Assembly: GCA_913055615.1 (NCBI GenBank)
Contig: CAJXKK010000001.1
Coordinates: 1-64,000 of the forward strand
Direction of reading: 5' to 3'
DNA length: 64,000 nucleotides
From: an uncultured Ectothiorhodospiraceae bacterium
GTDB taxonomy: Bacteria > Pseudomonadota > Gammaproteobacteria > XJ16 > Halofilaceae
The position numbers and the translations under genes were made by a program. This document shows, one piece after another, positions 11,811-21,439 of this stretch; the first letter of the stretch is position 1; each line of letters starts with the position of its first letter. The notes beneath the pieces are model-generated. The model was not told the DNA's origin and did not search any database. It worked only from the letters and a program-made list of their open reading frames with translations.

Positions 11811-13549
11811 AGATCCACCCCGAGGCTGAGATGCAGCCGCGCCGAGTCACCACCATCGATCGCCCTCGCGATATCGACCCGGAACACGCCGACCGGCGAG
11901 CGGTAACGCAGACCAACGCCGGCGGATCGCCGCAGAGCCACGTCCCAGTCGTTCATGGCATTGCCCGCATCGGTAAAGACCGCGGCGCCCCAGTTGCCCA
12001 CGATCAGCTGTTCGAGCTCAACACTGCCGACCGCGAGATGGCGCCCGCCGACGACATCGCCGTCTTCGTTGACCGGCCCCAGGGCCTGATAGTCGAAACC
12101 GCGCACACTGTCATCGCCACCGGTGAAGAAGCGCTGCGACAATGGCAATCGATCGACATCATCGACATCGACCGTGCCGATCTCCCCGCGCACGAGCAGG
12201 CGTGCGCCGTCCCAGAGCCGCGTCACGGCGTTCCCCTGGAGCCGTCCCCGCAGGAAAGTCACATCGGAACCCAGTGTCTCCGCGCCGCCACTGAGCCAGC
12301 CGCCCAGGCGGAATCCGCGGGTCGCATAAATCACGTCGTCGAAGCGACTGTAGCTCAGGCCCGCCCCCGGCAGCACGAGATCCCGCCGAGTGGTCTCATC
12401 GCCGATCGTATCCTCGTTACGCTGGAAGTCGAGCGACACGGTGGCCTGGTAGCGACCGCGCTGCTCGATGCGCCGGGCACCGATCTCGAACTGGCGTTCC
12501 TCGCCATCGCCGATTTCCTCGGTACCGTAAGAGGTCTCGAACTCGAGCCGCTCGCGCGACGGGTCCTCGAGCGGAATGCGGTAGCGCGCGCTGAGGCGAT
12601 TGCTCACCTCGGCCAACTGGATGCGGGTGTCGAATGAATGCCCAGAGCGATTGACACGCCGGTTCTCCCAGCCGGCACTGACCCGGGCCCCCGTATTCGT
12701 GCCGAAGCCGACGCCGAACGCATAGCGATTGCGTGGCCGGGGTTCGAGTCGCACGCGGATGGGCACCCGGCCGGCACTCGCCTGTCCGCGCTGCGCGCGG
12801 ACGTCGACATTCAGAAAATAATCGCTGTCGTCCAGTGCGTACTGCAGTTCGAGAAGCCGACTGCTCTCCCATGGATCGCCGGGTTCGAATGGCACGTAGT
12901 CACGCAGAAACGCCTCATCGAGCACGGTCTCATCGAACGCCACCTCACCGAAGGCGTAGCGCGGACCGCTGTCCAGTATCAGGATGGCGCGCGCCTCGAG
13001 CGCATCGGGATCGATGCGCAGCGTGCTGCGCTCCCAGGACGCATCGAAGTAGCCGCGGGACGCGGCGAGTTCCATGATGCGCCGTTTGGCGCTGTCGTAA
13101 TCGGCGTGGATCAAGGGCGCGCCCGAGCGTAAGGCGAGTTCTTCGCGCAACTCCCTGATCGCCTTGTCGTTCGCCGCCTCCCCGCGGATTTCGATTTCCA
13201 CGTCGGCGAACTTGACCCGCTCCCCGGGTTCGATCCGGTAGCGCGCCCGCCACTCGCCGTCCCCGCCAGTCAGCTCGGGTTCGATATCGGGTGTGTAGTA
13301 ACCGAACGGCTCCAGCGCGAGCCGGATCTCGTCGGGGGCGCGCCGGTGCAGGCGCCGGATCAGACGCTCCGGGACGTCGTCCCCGGTGCGCTCCCCGGCG
13401 ATGGACAGCATGGCCCGCACATTATCCAGAACGGGGCCCTCGACGCCCTCGATCTCGACGTCGACATCAGCGGCGTGTAACCCGCTCGACCACCCTGTCA
13501 GGATGAGCACCAGCACGAGCGCTCCTGGCGCGCGTATCAATCGCGGCAT
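11807..13549 (-). CDS. tamA: Outer-membrane assembly protein TamA (Omp85 family)
   Basis: 580 residues (E. coli 577). The signal peptide ends at GLHA-AD. Three POTRA domains (about 25-265) include the RVKFADVEIEIRGEA strand, and a 16-strand Omp85 barrel contains the lid-loop-like motif FFTGGDDSVRGFDYQ near residue 460. It forms the outer-membrane half of the TAM complex. Start ATG placed just before the hydrophobic signal core; ten further upstream codons lack signal character. It overlaps the end of the NRDE gene by 13 bases and the tamB start by 4. Confidence 0.95.
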   Translation of the reverse strand: MPRLIRAPGALVLVLILTGWSSGLHAADVDVEIEGVEGPVLDNVRAMLSIAGERTGDDVPERLIRRLHRRAPDEIRLALEPFGYYTPDIEPELTGGDGEWRARYRIEPGERVKFADVEIEIRGEAANDKAIRELREELALRSGAPLIHADYDSAKRRIMELAASRGYFDASWERSTLRIDPDALEARAILILDSGPRYAFGEVAFDETVLDEAFLRDYVPFEPGDPWESSRLLELQYALDDSDYFLNVDVRAQRGQASAGRVPIRVRLEPRPRNRYAFGVGFGTNTGARVSAGWENRRVNRSGHSFDTRIQLAEVSNRLSARYRIPLEDPSRERLEFETSYGTEEIGDGEERQFEIGARRIEQRGRYQATVSLDFQRNEDTIGDETTRRDLVLPGAGLSYSRFDDVIYATRGFRLGGWLSGGAETLGSDVTFLRGRLQGNAVTRLWDGARLLVRGEIGTVDVDDVDRLPLSQRFFTGGDDSVRGFDYQALGPVNEDGDVVGGRHLAVGSVELEQLIVGNWGAAVFTDAGNAMNDWDVALRRSAGVGLRYRSPVGVFRVDIARAIDGGDSARLHLSLGVDL

Positions 13550-14286
13550 ACGGCGGTCGCCATCCGCTCGCAGTGCCACGAAACGCTCGATTCACCGATC
13601 ACGGCCCCCTCGGCGTCGAACCGCCGCTCGACACACCTCGCATGGCCCGCGGCATCGATTCGCAGCACCGTCGAGCAACGGGTACCGAAAACGGGATCGC
13701 GGATGAACAAGGGCCGGCGGTCACCGGCACCGCTCCCGGGGGGACTGCAGTCCCCGAGCCGTTCAAGGATCCGGTTCGGGCCGCTCGCCCCGTCGAGGAC
13801 CGGCACAACGCTTGCCCGCGCCCACGCACTGCGCGGGTCATTGACGTTGAGTCCGGCGTTGTCGATCACGTGCAGCCCGGGGGACAGCGTGACCGCGTCA
13901 CCGGTCACACTCGCGCAGTACTGCATCCCGTTCACCGAGCCCGCGAGGAAGTGAAATCCCGCATAGCGCTCGCGTTCCGTCGCCAGTTCGTGCACCCAGG
14001 GCCTCGGTCGATCCGTCTCAAGGAAAGCCGGCACGAGTCCGCCACGCGAGGGGGCACCCGCGGGCGCGGGAAAGCGATGATCATTGAGCACGGTCGCGAA
14101 GCGGCCATCGGGGCCCGTGCCGAACCAGGTCCCACCGGCCGCGCGATCGCGACCCGCCAGAACCCCCTGGCGGTCGGGCCACCACGCCAGCGCATCCGCC
14201 GGGCGATCGTGGCGTTCGTCACGATTGGCGGCGACGACGATGGGGACATCGGCGAGGGGATCGACTGCGACGAGAACCAGGCACAT
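13537..14286 (-). CDS. NRDE (TANGO2-like) family protein
   Basis: 249 residues. It begins with the family signature MCLVLVAV...PIVVAANRDERHDRPADAL, where Cys2 and the NRDE tetrad are diagnostic, followed by AGGTWFG and a C-terminal GTRCSTVL. The family is homologous to eukaryotic TANGO2 and shares an Ntn-hydrolase-like N-terminal Cys. Proposed roles include heme trafficking, but no bacterial activity is established. AGAGG lies 8 bases before the chosen ATG. It overlaps tamA by 13 bases and probably belongs to the same transcript. Confidence 0.88.
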   Translation of the reverse strand: MCLVLVAVDPLADVPIVVAANRDERHDRPADALAWWPDRQGVLAGRDRAAGGTWFGTGPDGRFATVLNDHRFPAPAGAPSRGGLVPAFLETDRPRPWVHELATERERYAGFHFLAGSVNGMQYCASVTGDAVTLSPGLHVIDNAGLNVNDPRSAWARASVVPVLDGASGPNRILERLGDCSPPGSGAGDRRPLFIRDPVFGTRCSTVLRIDAAGHARCVERRFDAEGAVIGESSVSWHCERMATAVCRD

Positions 14287-14361
14287 CCGGATGGCCTCTT
14301 GTCCCGGGCGCCGGCAAAGGGCGGCAACCCCGGGGAAATTTTGCATCGCCCGCGTCCCCGG

Positions 14362-14907
14362 TCAGGCGACCGTCGTGTCCATCGGGATCGCCCAATGCCA
14401 GGGTTCGTAGACAATACCGTGCGCATTCTGGCGCGGATAGGATAGCGCGAAACCGAACCGTTCGGCGTTACGCGTGAGCCATGTAAAGGCATCCGTGTGT
14501 TCGAAGGCCTCGGTCAGCGGCGCCGCGCCGGGAACGCCCAGGTCGACCGCGCGCCCGCCGTGATGTTCCGAATAGCCGGGCGCGGCGTTCACGGCGAGGA
14601 TGTCCTCGATCGCCTCGCCACGCGCGAGTTTGCGTTCAATCAGGCCGCGCTGGTAATCCACGCTCCGCCACGCCGAAACGAGCACCACGCGGATCCCGTC
14701 GCCCTCGGCCGCCGCCTCCATCGAGGCCCAGCGGGCCGCCGCATACGGCTCGAGCCAGTGACGCCTTTGCGTGCGCCCCGGTGAGACCTCGACCAGCGTT
14801 TCCGGTTCCCGCACAAGCGGCAAGCCGGTGCGCGCGGCATAATCCGCGGGCACCCCGAGTTCGCGGTGGATCGCGGCTACACGCTCGGCCCAGGGGTCGG
14901 TAGTCAT
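14362..14907 (-). CDS. M15-family D,D-carboxypeptidase (VanY-like)
   Basis: 181 residues, with no signal peptide visible. The zinc and active-site motifs of peptidase family M15B are present: SAWRSVDYQ, SEHHGGRAVDLG (SxHxxGxAxD) and EPWHW. The family removes terminal D-Ala or trims peptide side chains of peptidoglycan. Lack of an obvious export signal suggests either cytoplasmic action on muropeptides or a start further upstream, which the overlapping small gene makes unlikely. The ATG overlaps the stop of the 58-aa membrane protein (ATGA). Confidence 0.85.
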   Translation of the reverse strand: MTTDPWAERVAAIHRELGVPADYAARTGLPLVREPETLVEVSPGRTQRRHWLEPYAAARWASMEAAAEGDGIRVVLVSAWRSVDYQRGLIERKLARGEAIEDILAVNAAPGYSEHHGGRAVDLGVPGAAPLTEAFEHTDAFTWLTRNAERFGFALSYPRQNAHGIVYEPWHWAIPMDTTVA

Positions 14908-15080
14908 TCGCTCACGAACAGCGCCTGCAGGATCGCCGACAGGAGCAGCGCCCCGAACAGGCCCGCCCCCGTGAACAGCGCGGTCCGCAGTACGCGCAGG
15001 TGCAGTTCGCTACGCGGCGTGCGCAGCGCGCCCCAGAGGCAGAAGCCCGCCAGGATCCCGAGCACAAGAAAGGTCCGCAT
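14904..15080 (-). CDS. 58-residue two-helix membrane protein
   Basis: A short ORF starts at ATG (15078-15080) with GGAG 7 bases upstream and ends in an ATGA overlap with the M15 peptidase gene. The protein begins MRTFLVLGILAGFCLW and ends LLLSAILQALFVSE: two hydrophobic helices (about 3-18 and 34-55) joined by a basic loop (RTPRSELHLRVLR). No family recognised. The ribosome site plus exact stop/start overlap make it a good candidate for a real coupled gene that length-filtered annotation would miss. Confidence 0.7.
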   Translation of the reverse strand: MRTFLVLGILAGFCLWGALRTPRSELHLRVLRTALFTGAGLFGALLLSAILQALFVSE

Positions 15081-15160
15081 GGCGTTTCTCCATTCAGCGA
15101 ATGACGCGGCACACGCCAGCGGCCGCCACCCGGCGATCGTAACCGTTCACAAGCCGACGG

Positions 15161-16471
15161 TCAGCCGAGCGCCTCGACACGGATCCGCTGGACATTGCCG
15201 ATGATCGAATCGAGCGCCTCGAACTGCGTGATGGCCTCATCGATGCGGCTCTCGACCACGCGGCGCGTGAGCATGATCAGCGGTACGGTCGTCTCGCCCG
15301 GTCCCGGCTCCTTCTGCAGGATCGCCTCGATCGAGATGTCCATATCGCCCATGATGCGCGAGACCTGCGCCATGACCCCGGGGCGGTCCGCGGCCTGCAG
15401 GCGCAGGTAGTACGCGGTCTCGATATCCTCGACGGGCATCACCGGGAGATCCGCGATCTGATCCGGCTTGAAGGCGAGATGCGGGACCCGATTCTCCGGG
15501 TCCCCCGTCAGCGTGCGCACGACATCCACTATATCCGCCACCACCGCCGAGGCGGTCGGCTCCGCACCCGCCCCAGCGCCGTAATACAGCGTCGGGCCCA
15601 GCGCATCGGCGTGCACCACGACGGCGTTCATCACCCCATCGACACTGGCGATCAGACGGCGTTCCGGGATCAGGGTGGGATGCACGCGCAGCTCCACATG
15701 CCCGTTGGTACGACGGGCGATCGCGAGGTGCTTGATCCGGTATCCGAGTTCGTCCGCATACGCCACGTCGTCGCGCGTGATCCCGCGGATCCCCTCCATG
15801 TACACCCGGTCGTACTGCAACGGGATCCCGAACGCGATGGAGCCGAGGATGGTCAGTTTGTGCGCGGCGTCGATGCCGTCAACATCGAACGCCGGATCGG
15901 CCTCGGCGTAACCGAGCCGCTGCGCCTCTGCCAGTACGTCGGCGAAGTCCCGGCCGTGGTCGTGCATCTCAGTGAGGATGAAATTGCCCGTGCCATTGAC
16001 GATGCCCGCGAGCCAGCGGATGTGATTGCCGGCGAGGCCCTCGCGGATCGATTTGATGATGGGAATCCCGCCGGCGACCGCGGCCTCGAAGGCGATCATC
16101 ACGCCCTTGCGCTGTGCGGCGGCGAAGATCTCGTTGCCGCGCAGCGCGACGAGGGCCTTGTTGGCGGTCACGACGTGCTTACCGTTCTCGATCGCGCGCA
16201 TGACCAGCTCGAACGCCGGCTCCTGCCCGCCGATCAGCTCAACGATGACCTCCACATCCGGATCGTCCACGACGGTCCGGGGATCCTCCGAGAGCCGAAT
16301 ATCCTGGGTCGACAGCCCCTCCAGGCGTGTGCGGTCGCGCACCGAGGCGTGACTGACAACGATGCCGCGGCCCGCACGCCGCGCGATCTCCTCGGCGTTG
16401 CGCTGCAATACGTTCAACGTGCCACTGCCGACGGTACCAAGGCCTAGGAGGCCGATCTTGACGGGATTCAC
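15161..16471 (-). CDS. hom: Homoserine dehydrogenase
   Basis: 436 residues. The NAD(P)-binding [12 protein letters not shown] (8-19), catalytic-domain motif [10 protein letters not shown] and [20 protein letters not shown] are intact. A C-terminal ACT domain ([20 protein letters not shown]) is expected to mediate threonine feedback. It reduces aspartate semialdehyde to homoserine, precursor of threonine and methionine, and is monofunctional (no aspartokinase). The start is GTG, overlapping the alaC stop as GTGA, with AGGAGA 8 bases upstream. alaC-hom adjacency is common in gammaproteobacteria. Confidence 0.97.
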   Translation of the reverse strand: MNPVKIGLLGLGTVGSGTLNVLQRNAEEIARRAGRGIVVSHASVRDRTRLEGLSTQDIRLSEDPRTVVDDPDVEVIVELIGGQEPAFELVMRAIENGKHVVTANKALVALRGNEIFAAAQRKGVMIAFEAAVAGGIPIIKSIREGLAGNHIRWLAGIVNGTGNFILTEMHDHGRDFADVLAEAQRLGYAEADPAFDVDGIDAAHKLTILGSIAFGIPLQYDRVYMEGIRGITRDDVAYADELGYRIKHLAIARRTNGHVELRVHPTLIPERRLIASVDGVMNAVVVHADALGPTLYYGAGAGAEPTASAVVADIVDVVRTLTGDPENRVPHLAFKPDQIADLPVMPVEDIETAYYLRLQAADRPGVMAQVSRIMGDMDISIEAILQKEPGPGETTVPLIMLTRRVVESRIDEAITQFEALDSIIGNVQRIRVEALG

Positions 16472-17670
16472 GAATCACTCTCCTGAAAGACGTTGTCCTG
16501 GCGAAACATATTGCGGATGCCCCGCAGCGCCTGGCGTGTGCGGTGCTCGTTCTCGATCAGCGCCAGCCGCACGTGATCATCGCCGTACTGCCCGAAGCCG
16601 ATCCCCGGTGACACGGCCACCTTGGCCTCCGCGAGCAGCCTCCTGGCGAACTCCAGTGAACCCATGTCGCGGTACGGTTCCGGGATCCGCGCCCAGACGA
16701 ACATGGTCGCGAGCGGCCTCTCGACCGGCCAGCCGAGCGCATTGAGGCCATCACAGAGCGCGTCGCGACGCCGCTGATACATCGCGCGGATATCGTCCAC
16801 ACAGGACTGATCGCTCTCGAGCGCGTGGATCGCCGCCACCTGGATCGGCGTAAACATGCCGTAATCCAGGTACGACTTGATCCGCGCGAGGGCGGCGATC
16901 AGGTCCGGATTGCCGCAGACGAAACCGACCCGCCAGCCCGGCATGTTGTAGGTCTTGGACAGCGAATATGTCTCCACGGCGATCTCGCGCGCGCCCGGCA
17001 CCTGCAGGATAGACGGGGCGCGGTAGCCATCGAACACGATCTCTGCGTAGGCGATGTCATGCACGACCCAGATCCCGTACTCACGGGCCATCGCGATCAC
17101 GCGCTCGAAAAATTCGAGATCCGCGCAGTGCGCCGTCGGATTGCCCGGGAAATTCAGCACCAGCATCTTCGGGCGCGGCCAGGAGTCGGTGATCGCCTTT
17201 TCCAGTTCCGCGAAGAAGTCGACCTCGGGCGTGAGCGGCACGTGCCGGATGTCCGCCCCCGAGATCACGAAGCCGTAGGGATGGATCGGATAGGCCGGGT
17301 TCGGCACCAGCACCGCGTCGCCGGGCCCGGTGGTGGCCAGCGCCAGATGGGCCAGCCCTTCCTTGGAGCCGATGGTGACGATCGCCTCGGTCTCCGGATC
17401 CAGTTCGACATCGAAGCGATCCCGGTACCAGCCGGTGATCGCCCGGCGCAGGCGCGGGATGCCGCGCGACACCGAATAGCGGTGCGTATCGCCGCGCCGC
17501 GAGGCCTCGGTGAGCTTGTCGATGATATGCTGCGGGGTCGGCTGGTCGGGATTGCCCATACCAAAGTCGACGATATCCTCGCCGCGCGCCCGGGCGGCCG
17601 CCTTCAGATCATTGACGATATTGAAGACGTACGGCGGTAGCCGTTCGATACGGGGGAACTGTTTTTCCAC
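16468..17670 (-). CDS. alaC: Alanine-glutamate-type PLP aminotransferase (AlaC family)
   Basis: 400 residues, fold-type I class I/II aminotransferase. The PLP lysine is K239 in [25 protein letters not shown] and NFPGNPT are conserved cofactor-site motifs. Closest known group is AlaC/YfdZ, which makes alanine from pyruvate and glutamate. The start is GTG with GGGAGA about 10 bases upstream. It is the first gene of an alaC-hom operon with a TATAAT box in its upstream region. Confidence 0.92.
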   Translation of the reverse strand: MEKQFPRIERLPPYVFNIVNDLKAAARARGEDIVDFGMGNPDQPTPQHIIDKLTEASRRGDTHRYSVSRGIPRLRRAITGWYRDRFDVELDPETEAIVTIGSKEGLAHLALATTGPGDAVLVPNPAYPIHPYGFVISGADIRHVPLTPEVDFFAELEKAITDSWPRPKMLVLNFPGNPTAHCADLEFFERVIAMAREYGIWVVHDIAYAEIVFDGYRAPSILQVPGAREIAVETYSLSKTYNMPGWRVGFVCGNPDLIAALARIKSYLDYGMFTPIQVAAIHALESDQSCVDDIRAMYQRRRDALCDGLNALGWPVERPLATMFVWARIPEPYRDMGSLEFARRLLAEAKVAVSPGIGFGQYGDDHVRLALIENEHRTRQALRGIRNMFRQDNVFQESDS

Positions 17671-17724
17671 GACCGCTGGATCTCCCGGGGTGGCATATGC
17701 GCAAGTGACGATGCCAAACCGCTC

Positions 17725-17755
17725 ATTATACGGCCGATCACCCTGACAGGGCCAA
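17725..17755 (-). promoter_or_regulatory. Putative sigma70 promoter of alaC-hom
   Basis: On the minus strand TTGGCC (17755-17750) and a perfect TATAAT (17730-17725) are separated by 19 bases, slightly longer than optimal. The -10 box lies 55 bases upstream of the alaC GTG start. Reasonable but not decisive. Confidence 0.5.
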
Positions 17756-17788
17756 GGTCGTGATTCACCGAATCGCCGCGCTCACATG

Positions 17789-17825
17789 GCCGACGGGAGG
17801 CGCCCGACGCGCACCTCCCGTCGGC
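17789..17825. repeat. Perfect 12-bp inverted repeat between alaC and the trhA remnant
   Basis: GCCGACGGGAGG (17789-17800) pairs exactly with CCTCCCGTCGGC (17814-17825) around a 13-base loop. No T-run follows on either strand, so it is not a canonical intrinsic terminator. It lies upstream of the alaC promoter candidate and before the plus-strand pseudogene, and could be an operator or a rho-assisted stop. The rest of 17671-17980 shows no convincing gene. Confidence 0.55.
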
Positions 17826-17980
17826 TCGATCGCACCTTCCGGCCCGATCCATGCATGAAGATTGGCTGGAATATTTCCATCAGTGGCCGCCCGAGTCATC
17901 ATACGGTCGTGCGATCCCGACAGGCCTCGCCGGCGTCGGGGTCACGAGGGGCGCGGCAACACGAAAACAGAGATACCGCC

Positions 17981-18690
17981 ATGCCGACGGAACCGTTGCT
18001 GGGCATTGCCGATCCATTCAGCGCGTTGACCCACGGGCTCGGGCAATGTTCGCACTGGCCATGGCCCCTCGGCTGATCGCGCGTGGGCTCGGGCGCCCGG
18101 CTGGCACTCGCGGTGTTCGCCACCAGCACCACGCTGCTGCTCGCCACCAGCGCCATCTATCACGTATTCGGACACGGCACGCCGGTGGGTGGCGTATTCC
18201 AGCGCCTCGACCATGCCGCCATCTTCCTGATGATCACCGGTACTTTCACCCCGGTACACGCCATTCTCTTCCGTGGGCCCTGGCGCTGGGGTGTCCTGCT
18301 GGCGGTGTGGACCGTGGCCGTGATCGCCATCCCCGTCAAAACGCTGTTTTTCGACGCGGTCCCCGAATCGGTCGGCCTGTCGGTCTATCTCGGCATGGGC
18401 TGGCTCGGTGCCGGCACCGCATGGATCCTCTGGCGCCATCTCGGCTTTGACTTCATCCGGCCGGCGGTCTGGCGTATACACTCGGGGCGTTCGTGGGGGT
18501 AGCCGGCTCGCCGAACCCGATCCGTGGCATCGTGGGTGCGCACGAGCTGTTCCACTGTGCATCGCTGGTGGGGACGTGGTTCTTCTGGCATTTCATCGGC
18601 GAGGTCGCCCGCACGCCCCCGATCGGCCAAGCGGTTGCGATCGGCTCCAGCCGGGCGGATCCAATATCGAAGGGGCGCCGTCCACGGGCC
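17981..18690 (+). pseudogene. trhA: Frameshifted TrhA/hemolysin-III family membrane protein
   Basis: Family segments occur in order but in alternating frames: DPFSALTHGLG (frame of 17981), MFALAMAPRLIARGL (shifted frame, about 18042-18085), then ATSAIYHVF...RLDHAAIFLMITGTFTP (back to the first frame), then YTLGAFVGVAGSPNPIRGIVGAHELFHCASLVGTWFFW (shifted again from about 18475; parts quoted). At least three one-base shifts are needed to rebuild a seven-helix protein of about 200 residues. The conserved histidines (YH, LDH, HELFH) survive, so decay is recent. Intact relatives are inner-membrane proteins linked to fatty-acid/membrane homeostasis. Sequencing error is possible, but no other gene in the window shows this. 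Confidence 0.8.
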
Positions 18691-18770
18691 GGAGAATGCC
18701 ACCTGGGGCCGGAGCACGGGCCGGGCTGTTACAATCGTGCCAGACCGCATCACTATCGACGGATCCTGCA

Positions 18771-19157
18771 ATGAAGGTGAGCCTCGACACCGGCACGGCC
18801 TCCCACCTGATCAAGGCCTATGGCGCCGGCAGCATCCAGGTCAACGAGACCGTATATGATCGCGACCTGATCGTTATGCCCGAGTCGATCGAGTCGGAGT
18901 GGGTATCGGCACCGATCGCGGAGCTGACAGCGGATCATTTCGCCGCCGTCCACGATTACGCGCCGGAGATCCTGTTGCTCGGGACCGGCCGCCGCCAGAT
19001 CTTCCCGCCAGCCCGCCTCATGGCCGAACTCGGTCGTCAGGGAATGGGGCTTGAGGTGATGGACACCGCGGCGGCCTGCCGCACGTACAACGTGCTGATG
19101 TCCGAAGACCGGCGCGTGGCCGCCGCGCTGATGATGATCGAGTCCGAAGACGGCTGA
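18771..19157 (+). CDS. Mth938-like (DUF498/AAMDC family) protein
   Basis: 128 residues spanning one Mth938-like domain: INVNET-type start (GSIQVNETVYDRDLIVMPE), EILLLGTGRRQIFP and GLEVMDTAAACRTYNVLMSEDRRVAAAL. The fold is shared with the mitochondrial complex I assembly factor NDUFAF3 and AAMDC; bacterial function is not established. ATG at 18771 matches the family start, and a TACAAT box is visible at about 18730. It stands alone between the trhA pseudogene and the rpoS remnant. Confidence 0.88.
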   Translation: MKVSLDTGTASHLIKAYGAGSIQVNETVYDRDLIVMPESIESEWVSAPIAELTADHFAAVHDYAPEILLLGTGRRQIFPPARLMAELGRQGMGLEVMDTAAACRTYNVLMSEDRRVAAALMMIESEDG

Positions 19158-19179
19158 GGCCGACGGTCATCCTGCCGCG

Positions 19180-19485
19180 TCAGGCCCCGAACAGCGCCTG
19201 GGATGAATAGCCGCGCGCCTCCAGTGTGCACCAGAATTTTCTCAGGGCCTCGAGCTGGATCTGGCGTACCCGCTTCACGGGTGATCCCCAGTTCACGACC
19301 GATCTCCTCGAGCGTCGCCCTGGTGTGACCGCGCAGCCCGAATCGGCGCACGACCACCTCCTTGTGCTTGTCACCGAGTTCGCCGCGCCACCGATCGATC
19401 AGGGTCGAACCTGGTGATCGAGTGCATCGGCCCGGGATTGCCCTCCTCGATCAGGTCGAGCAGTGGCAATCCGCGATTCATAGGG
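19180..19485 (-). pseudogene. Deleted rpoS-like sigma factor remnant
   Basis: Two blocks clearly related to the neighbouring rpoS are fused. The first is a region 2 piece, [15 protein letters not shown], running to RFDP (about 19485-19405). The second is a region 4 piece, ELGDKHKEVVVRRFGLRGH...LEEIGRELGI, continuing after a frameshift as IQLEALRKF and ending SSQALFGA (about 19400-19180). Roughly 140 codons (regions 2.3-3) are missing, the 5' end is absent, and a base insertion breaks the helix-turn-helix. Identity to the intact gene is partial, so this is a decayed paralog rather than a fresh duplication. It cannot encode a working sigma factor. Confidence 0.85.
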
Positions 19486-19629
19486 GCGACGATATCATCG
19501 CGGAGGGCGAAACGGATCGAAAGAGGGCCACAGATCGCGAGATGCGCCACCGCCGGAGGGCGGCAAGATTCCGCCAGGTCGCGGGTACTGCCGGGGGCTG
19601 GTGACTGTCGCTTCCGACGGTGCGACTGA

Positions 19630-20595
19630 TCAGGGATAAAAGAGTGTTTCGACGGAGTAACCGCGCCCTTCGAGGATCCGCCGGAGTTTCCTGAGTGCAT
19701 CCAGCTGGACCTGGCGGACGCGCTCACGCGTGACGCCGAGTTCCCGCCCCACTTCCTCGAGGGTCGCGCTCTCGTACCCGCGCAGACCGAAACGGCGGAT
19801 GACTACTTCGCGCTGCTTCTCGCCCAGCTCGTTCAGCCACTCGTCGAAGTGCGCCTTGATATCCGCATGTTCGAGCGTGGCGGCGGGATCGGGCGTGGAC
19901 TCGTCCGGCAGCAGATCGAGCAACGGGCGCTCGCTGTCCCGCGACACGGGTACGTCGAGCGACGACACCCGTTCATTGTAGCGCAGCAGGCGCTCGACAT
20001 CGGCGAGTGGCCGATTCATCAATGCGCTGATCTCTTCGGGGGTGGGTTCACGCTCGAGCTGTTGACCGAGTCGCCGCGCCGCCCGCAGGTAGCTGTTGAT
20101 CTCCTTGATGATGTGGATCGGCAGGCGGATCGTGCGCGTCTGGTTCATCAGGGCGCGTTCGATGCTCTGGCGGATCCACCAGGTCGCGTAGGTCGAGAAG
20201 CGATAGCCGAGTTCGGGATCGAATTTCTCGACCCCGTGCATGAGGCCGAGGTTGCCCTCCTCGATCAGATCGAGCAGCGGCAGACCCCGATTCATGTAGC
20301 GCCGCGCGATCTTCACGACCAGTCGCAGATTCGATTCGATCATGCGCCGCCGGGCCTGGACGTCACCCTGCTGGGTCCGGCGCGCCAGATCCCGTTCTTC
20401 CTCGGCGGTCAGCAGCGCGGAGAACTCGATCGCCTGCAGATACATCCGCGTGGCATCGGCCTCGCGCGCACCGGATCTCTTTGCCGCGACCTTTGCCGGG
20501 GGCGACCCGGGCGAGGTCTGGTCGGCCAGCGGCTCTTCGTGGAGGCCGAGCGTATCGACGCCGGCGTGTTCCTGTTCCGTTTCTTTGCCAGTCAT
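19630..20595 (-). CDS. rpoS: RNA polymerase sigma factor RpoS (sigma-38)
   Basis: 321 residues. Region 1.2 ([21 protein letters not shown]), region 2 ([27 protein letters not shown], shown in part; [15 protein letters not shown]), region 3 ([11 protein letters not shown]) and region 4 ([17 protein letters not shown]) are all intact. SYLRAARRL and the position directly after nlpD identify RpoS rather than RpoD. It directs stationary-phase and stress, including osmotic, transcription. ATG at 20595 has GGAG 7 bases upstream; a GTG 10 codons earlier is the alternative. The main rpoS promoter usually lies inside nlpD. A deleted relative lies 145 bases downstream. Confidence 0.96.
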   Translation of the reverse strand: MTGKETEQEHAGVDTLGLHEEPLADQTSPGSPPAKVAAKRSGAREADATRMYLQAIEFSALLTAEEERDLARRTQQGDVQARRRMIESNLRLVVKIARRYMNRGLPLLDLIEEGNLGLMHGVEKFDPELGYRFSTYATWWIRQSIERALMNQTRTIRLPIHIIKEINSYLRAARRLGQQLEREPTPEEISALMNRPLADVERLLRYNERVSSLDVPVSRDSERPLLDLLPDESTPDPAATLEHADIKAHFDEWLNELGEKQREVVIRRFGLRGYESATLEEVGRELGVTRERVRQVQLDALRKLRRILEGRGYSVETLFYP

Positions 20596-20650
20596 CGCGG
20601 GCTCCGCCCTGCTCCGGGCGGTCACTATGGACCGCTACTGGCGCCACATA

Positions 20651-21439
20651 TCACTCGCGTTCGGGCAGATAGTCAAGCGGATCCACGGGGCTGCCGCCGC
20701 GCCGGATCTCGAAATGCAGCAACGCCGTCCCCTGCCGCGTGCGCCCCATGCGCGCGATCGGCTGCCCCGCATCGACCCGATCACCCTCCGATACCAGCAG
20801 TTCACTGTTATGCGCATAGGCGCTGAGGAAATCCCCCTTGTGCCGGATGATCAACAAGCGGCCATATGCCTTGAGCCCGTCACCGCTGTAGACGACATCG
20901 CCAGTCGCCGTCGCGTGGACCGGCTGGCCCTCCTCACCCGTGATATCGACGCCCCGGCCGCCGGATCGGCCCTCACCGAACCGCGCCACGACGGTCCCGC
21001 GCGTCGGCCAACGCCAGCGCCCCGGCGGGTCGCCGCGCGGTTCGCGTTCGCCCGCTCCGGTCTTGGCCGCGGCCCCTGAGTCGCCCTGCGATCCGGAACC
21101 CGCCCCCGTGTCGGCTCGGGTATCAGCACGATTACCCCCCGATGGGCCGGAATCGCGGCCCGGGGTCGACGCCGGGGCGATCGAGGTCGTCGAGGAAGAA
21201 GCGGTCGTGCGACCGGGTTGCAACCAGAGCCGCTGACCGACGCGGAGATTGCGGGGTTCATCGATGTCGTTCCAGCGCATGAGGTCCCGATGGTCGATGC
21301 CGTAGCGCCAGGCGATCGCGTACAGGGTGTCGCCGGAACGCACGCTGTACACCTCCGGCCGGAAGCGATCGCTGACCAGACTGCCCGCACACCCGGCGAT
21401 GAGCAGGCCGAAAAGGCCGATCGCAAGCCAACGTTTCAT
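20651..21439 (-). CDS. nlpD: NlpD-type lipoprotein, LysM plus degenerate M23 (LytM) domain
   Basis: 262 residues. The lipobox LLIAGC gives Cys17. A LysM peptidoglycan-binding domain (about 31-73: YSVRSGDTLYAIAWRYGI) is followed by a low-complexity Ser/Thr/Gly linker and an M23 fold (about 160-258: GRGVDITGEEGQPVHATATG, YAHNSELL, LLHFEIR). The first zinc His is replaced (GVDI), as in E. coli NlpD, an activator of the amidase AmiC rather than an enzyme. It overlaps yqaA by an ATGA and precedes rpoS. Confidence 0.94.
   Translation of the reverse strand: MKRWLAIGLFGLLIAGCAGSLVSDRFRPEVYSVRSGDTLYAIAWRYGIDHRDLMRWNDIDEPRNLRVGQRLWLQPGRTTASSSTTSIAPASTPGRDSGPSGGNRADTRADTGAGSGSQGDSGAAAKTGAGEREPRGDPPGRWRWPTRGTVVARFGEGRSGGRGVDITGEEGQPVHATATGDVVYSGDGLKAYGRLLIIRHKGDFLSAYAHNSELLVSEGDRVDAGQPIARMGRTRQGTALLHFEIRRGGSPVDPLDYLPERE

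Noticed and set aside
17851-17980. Possible short protein MHEDWLEYFHQWPPESS before the trhA remnant
   Set aside because: The frame runs on into the pseudogene region without a stop or recognisable domain, and there is no clear ribosome site.
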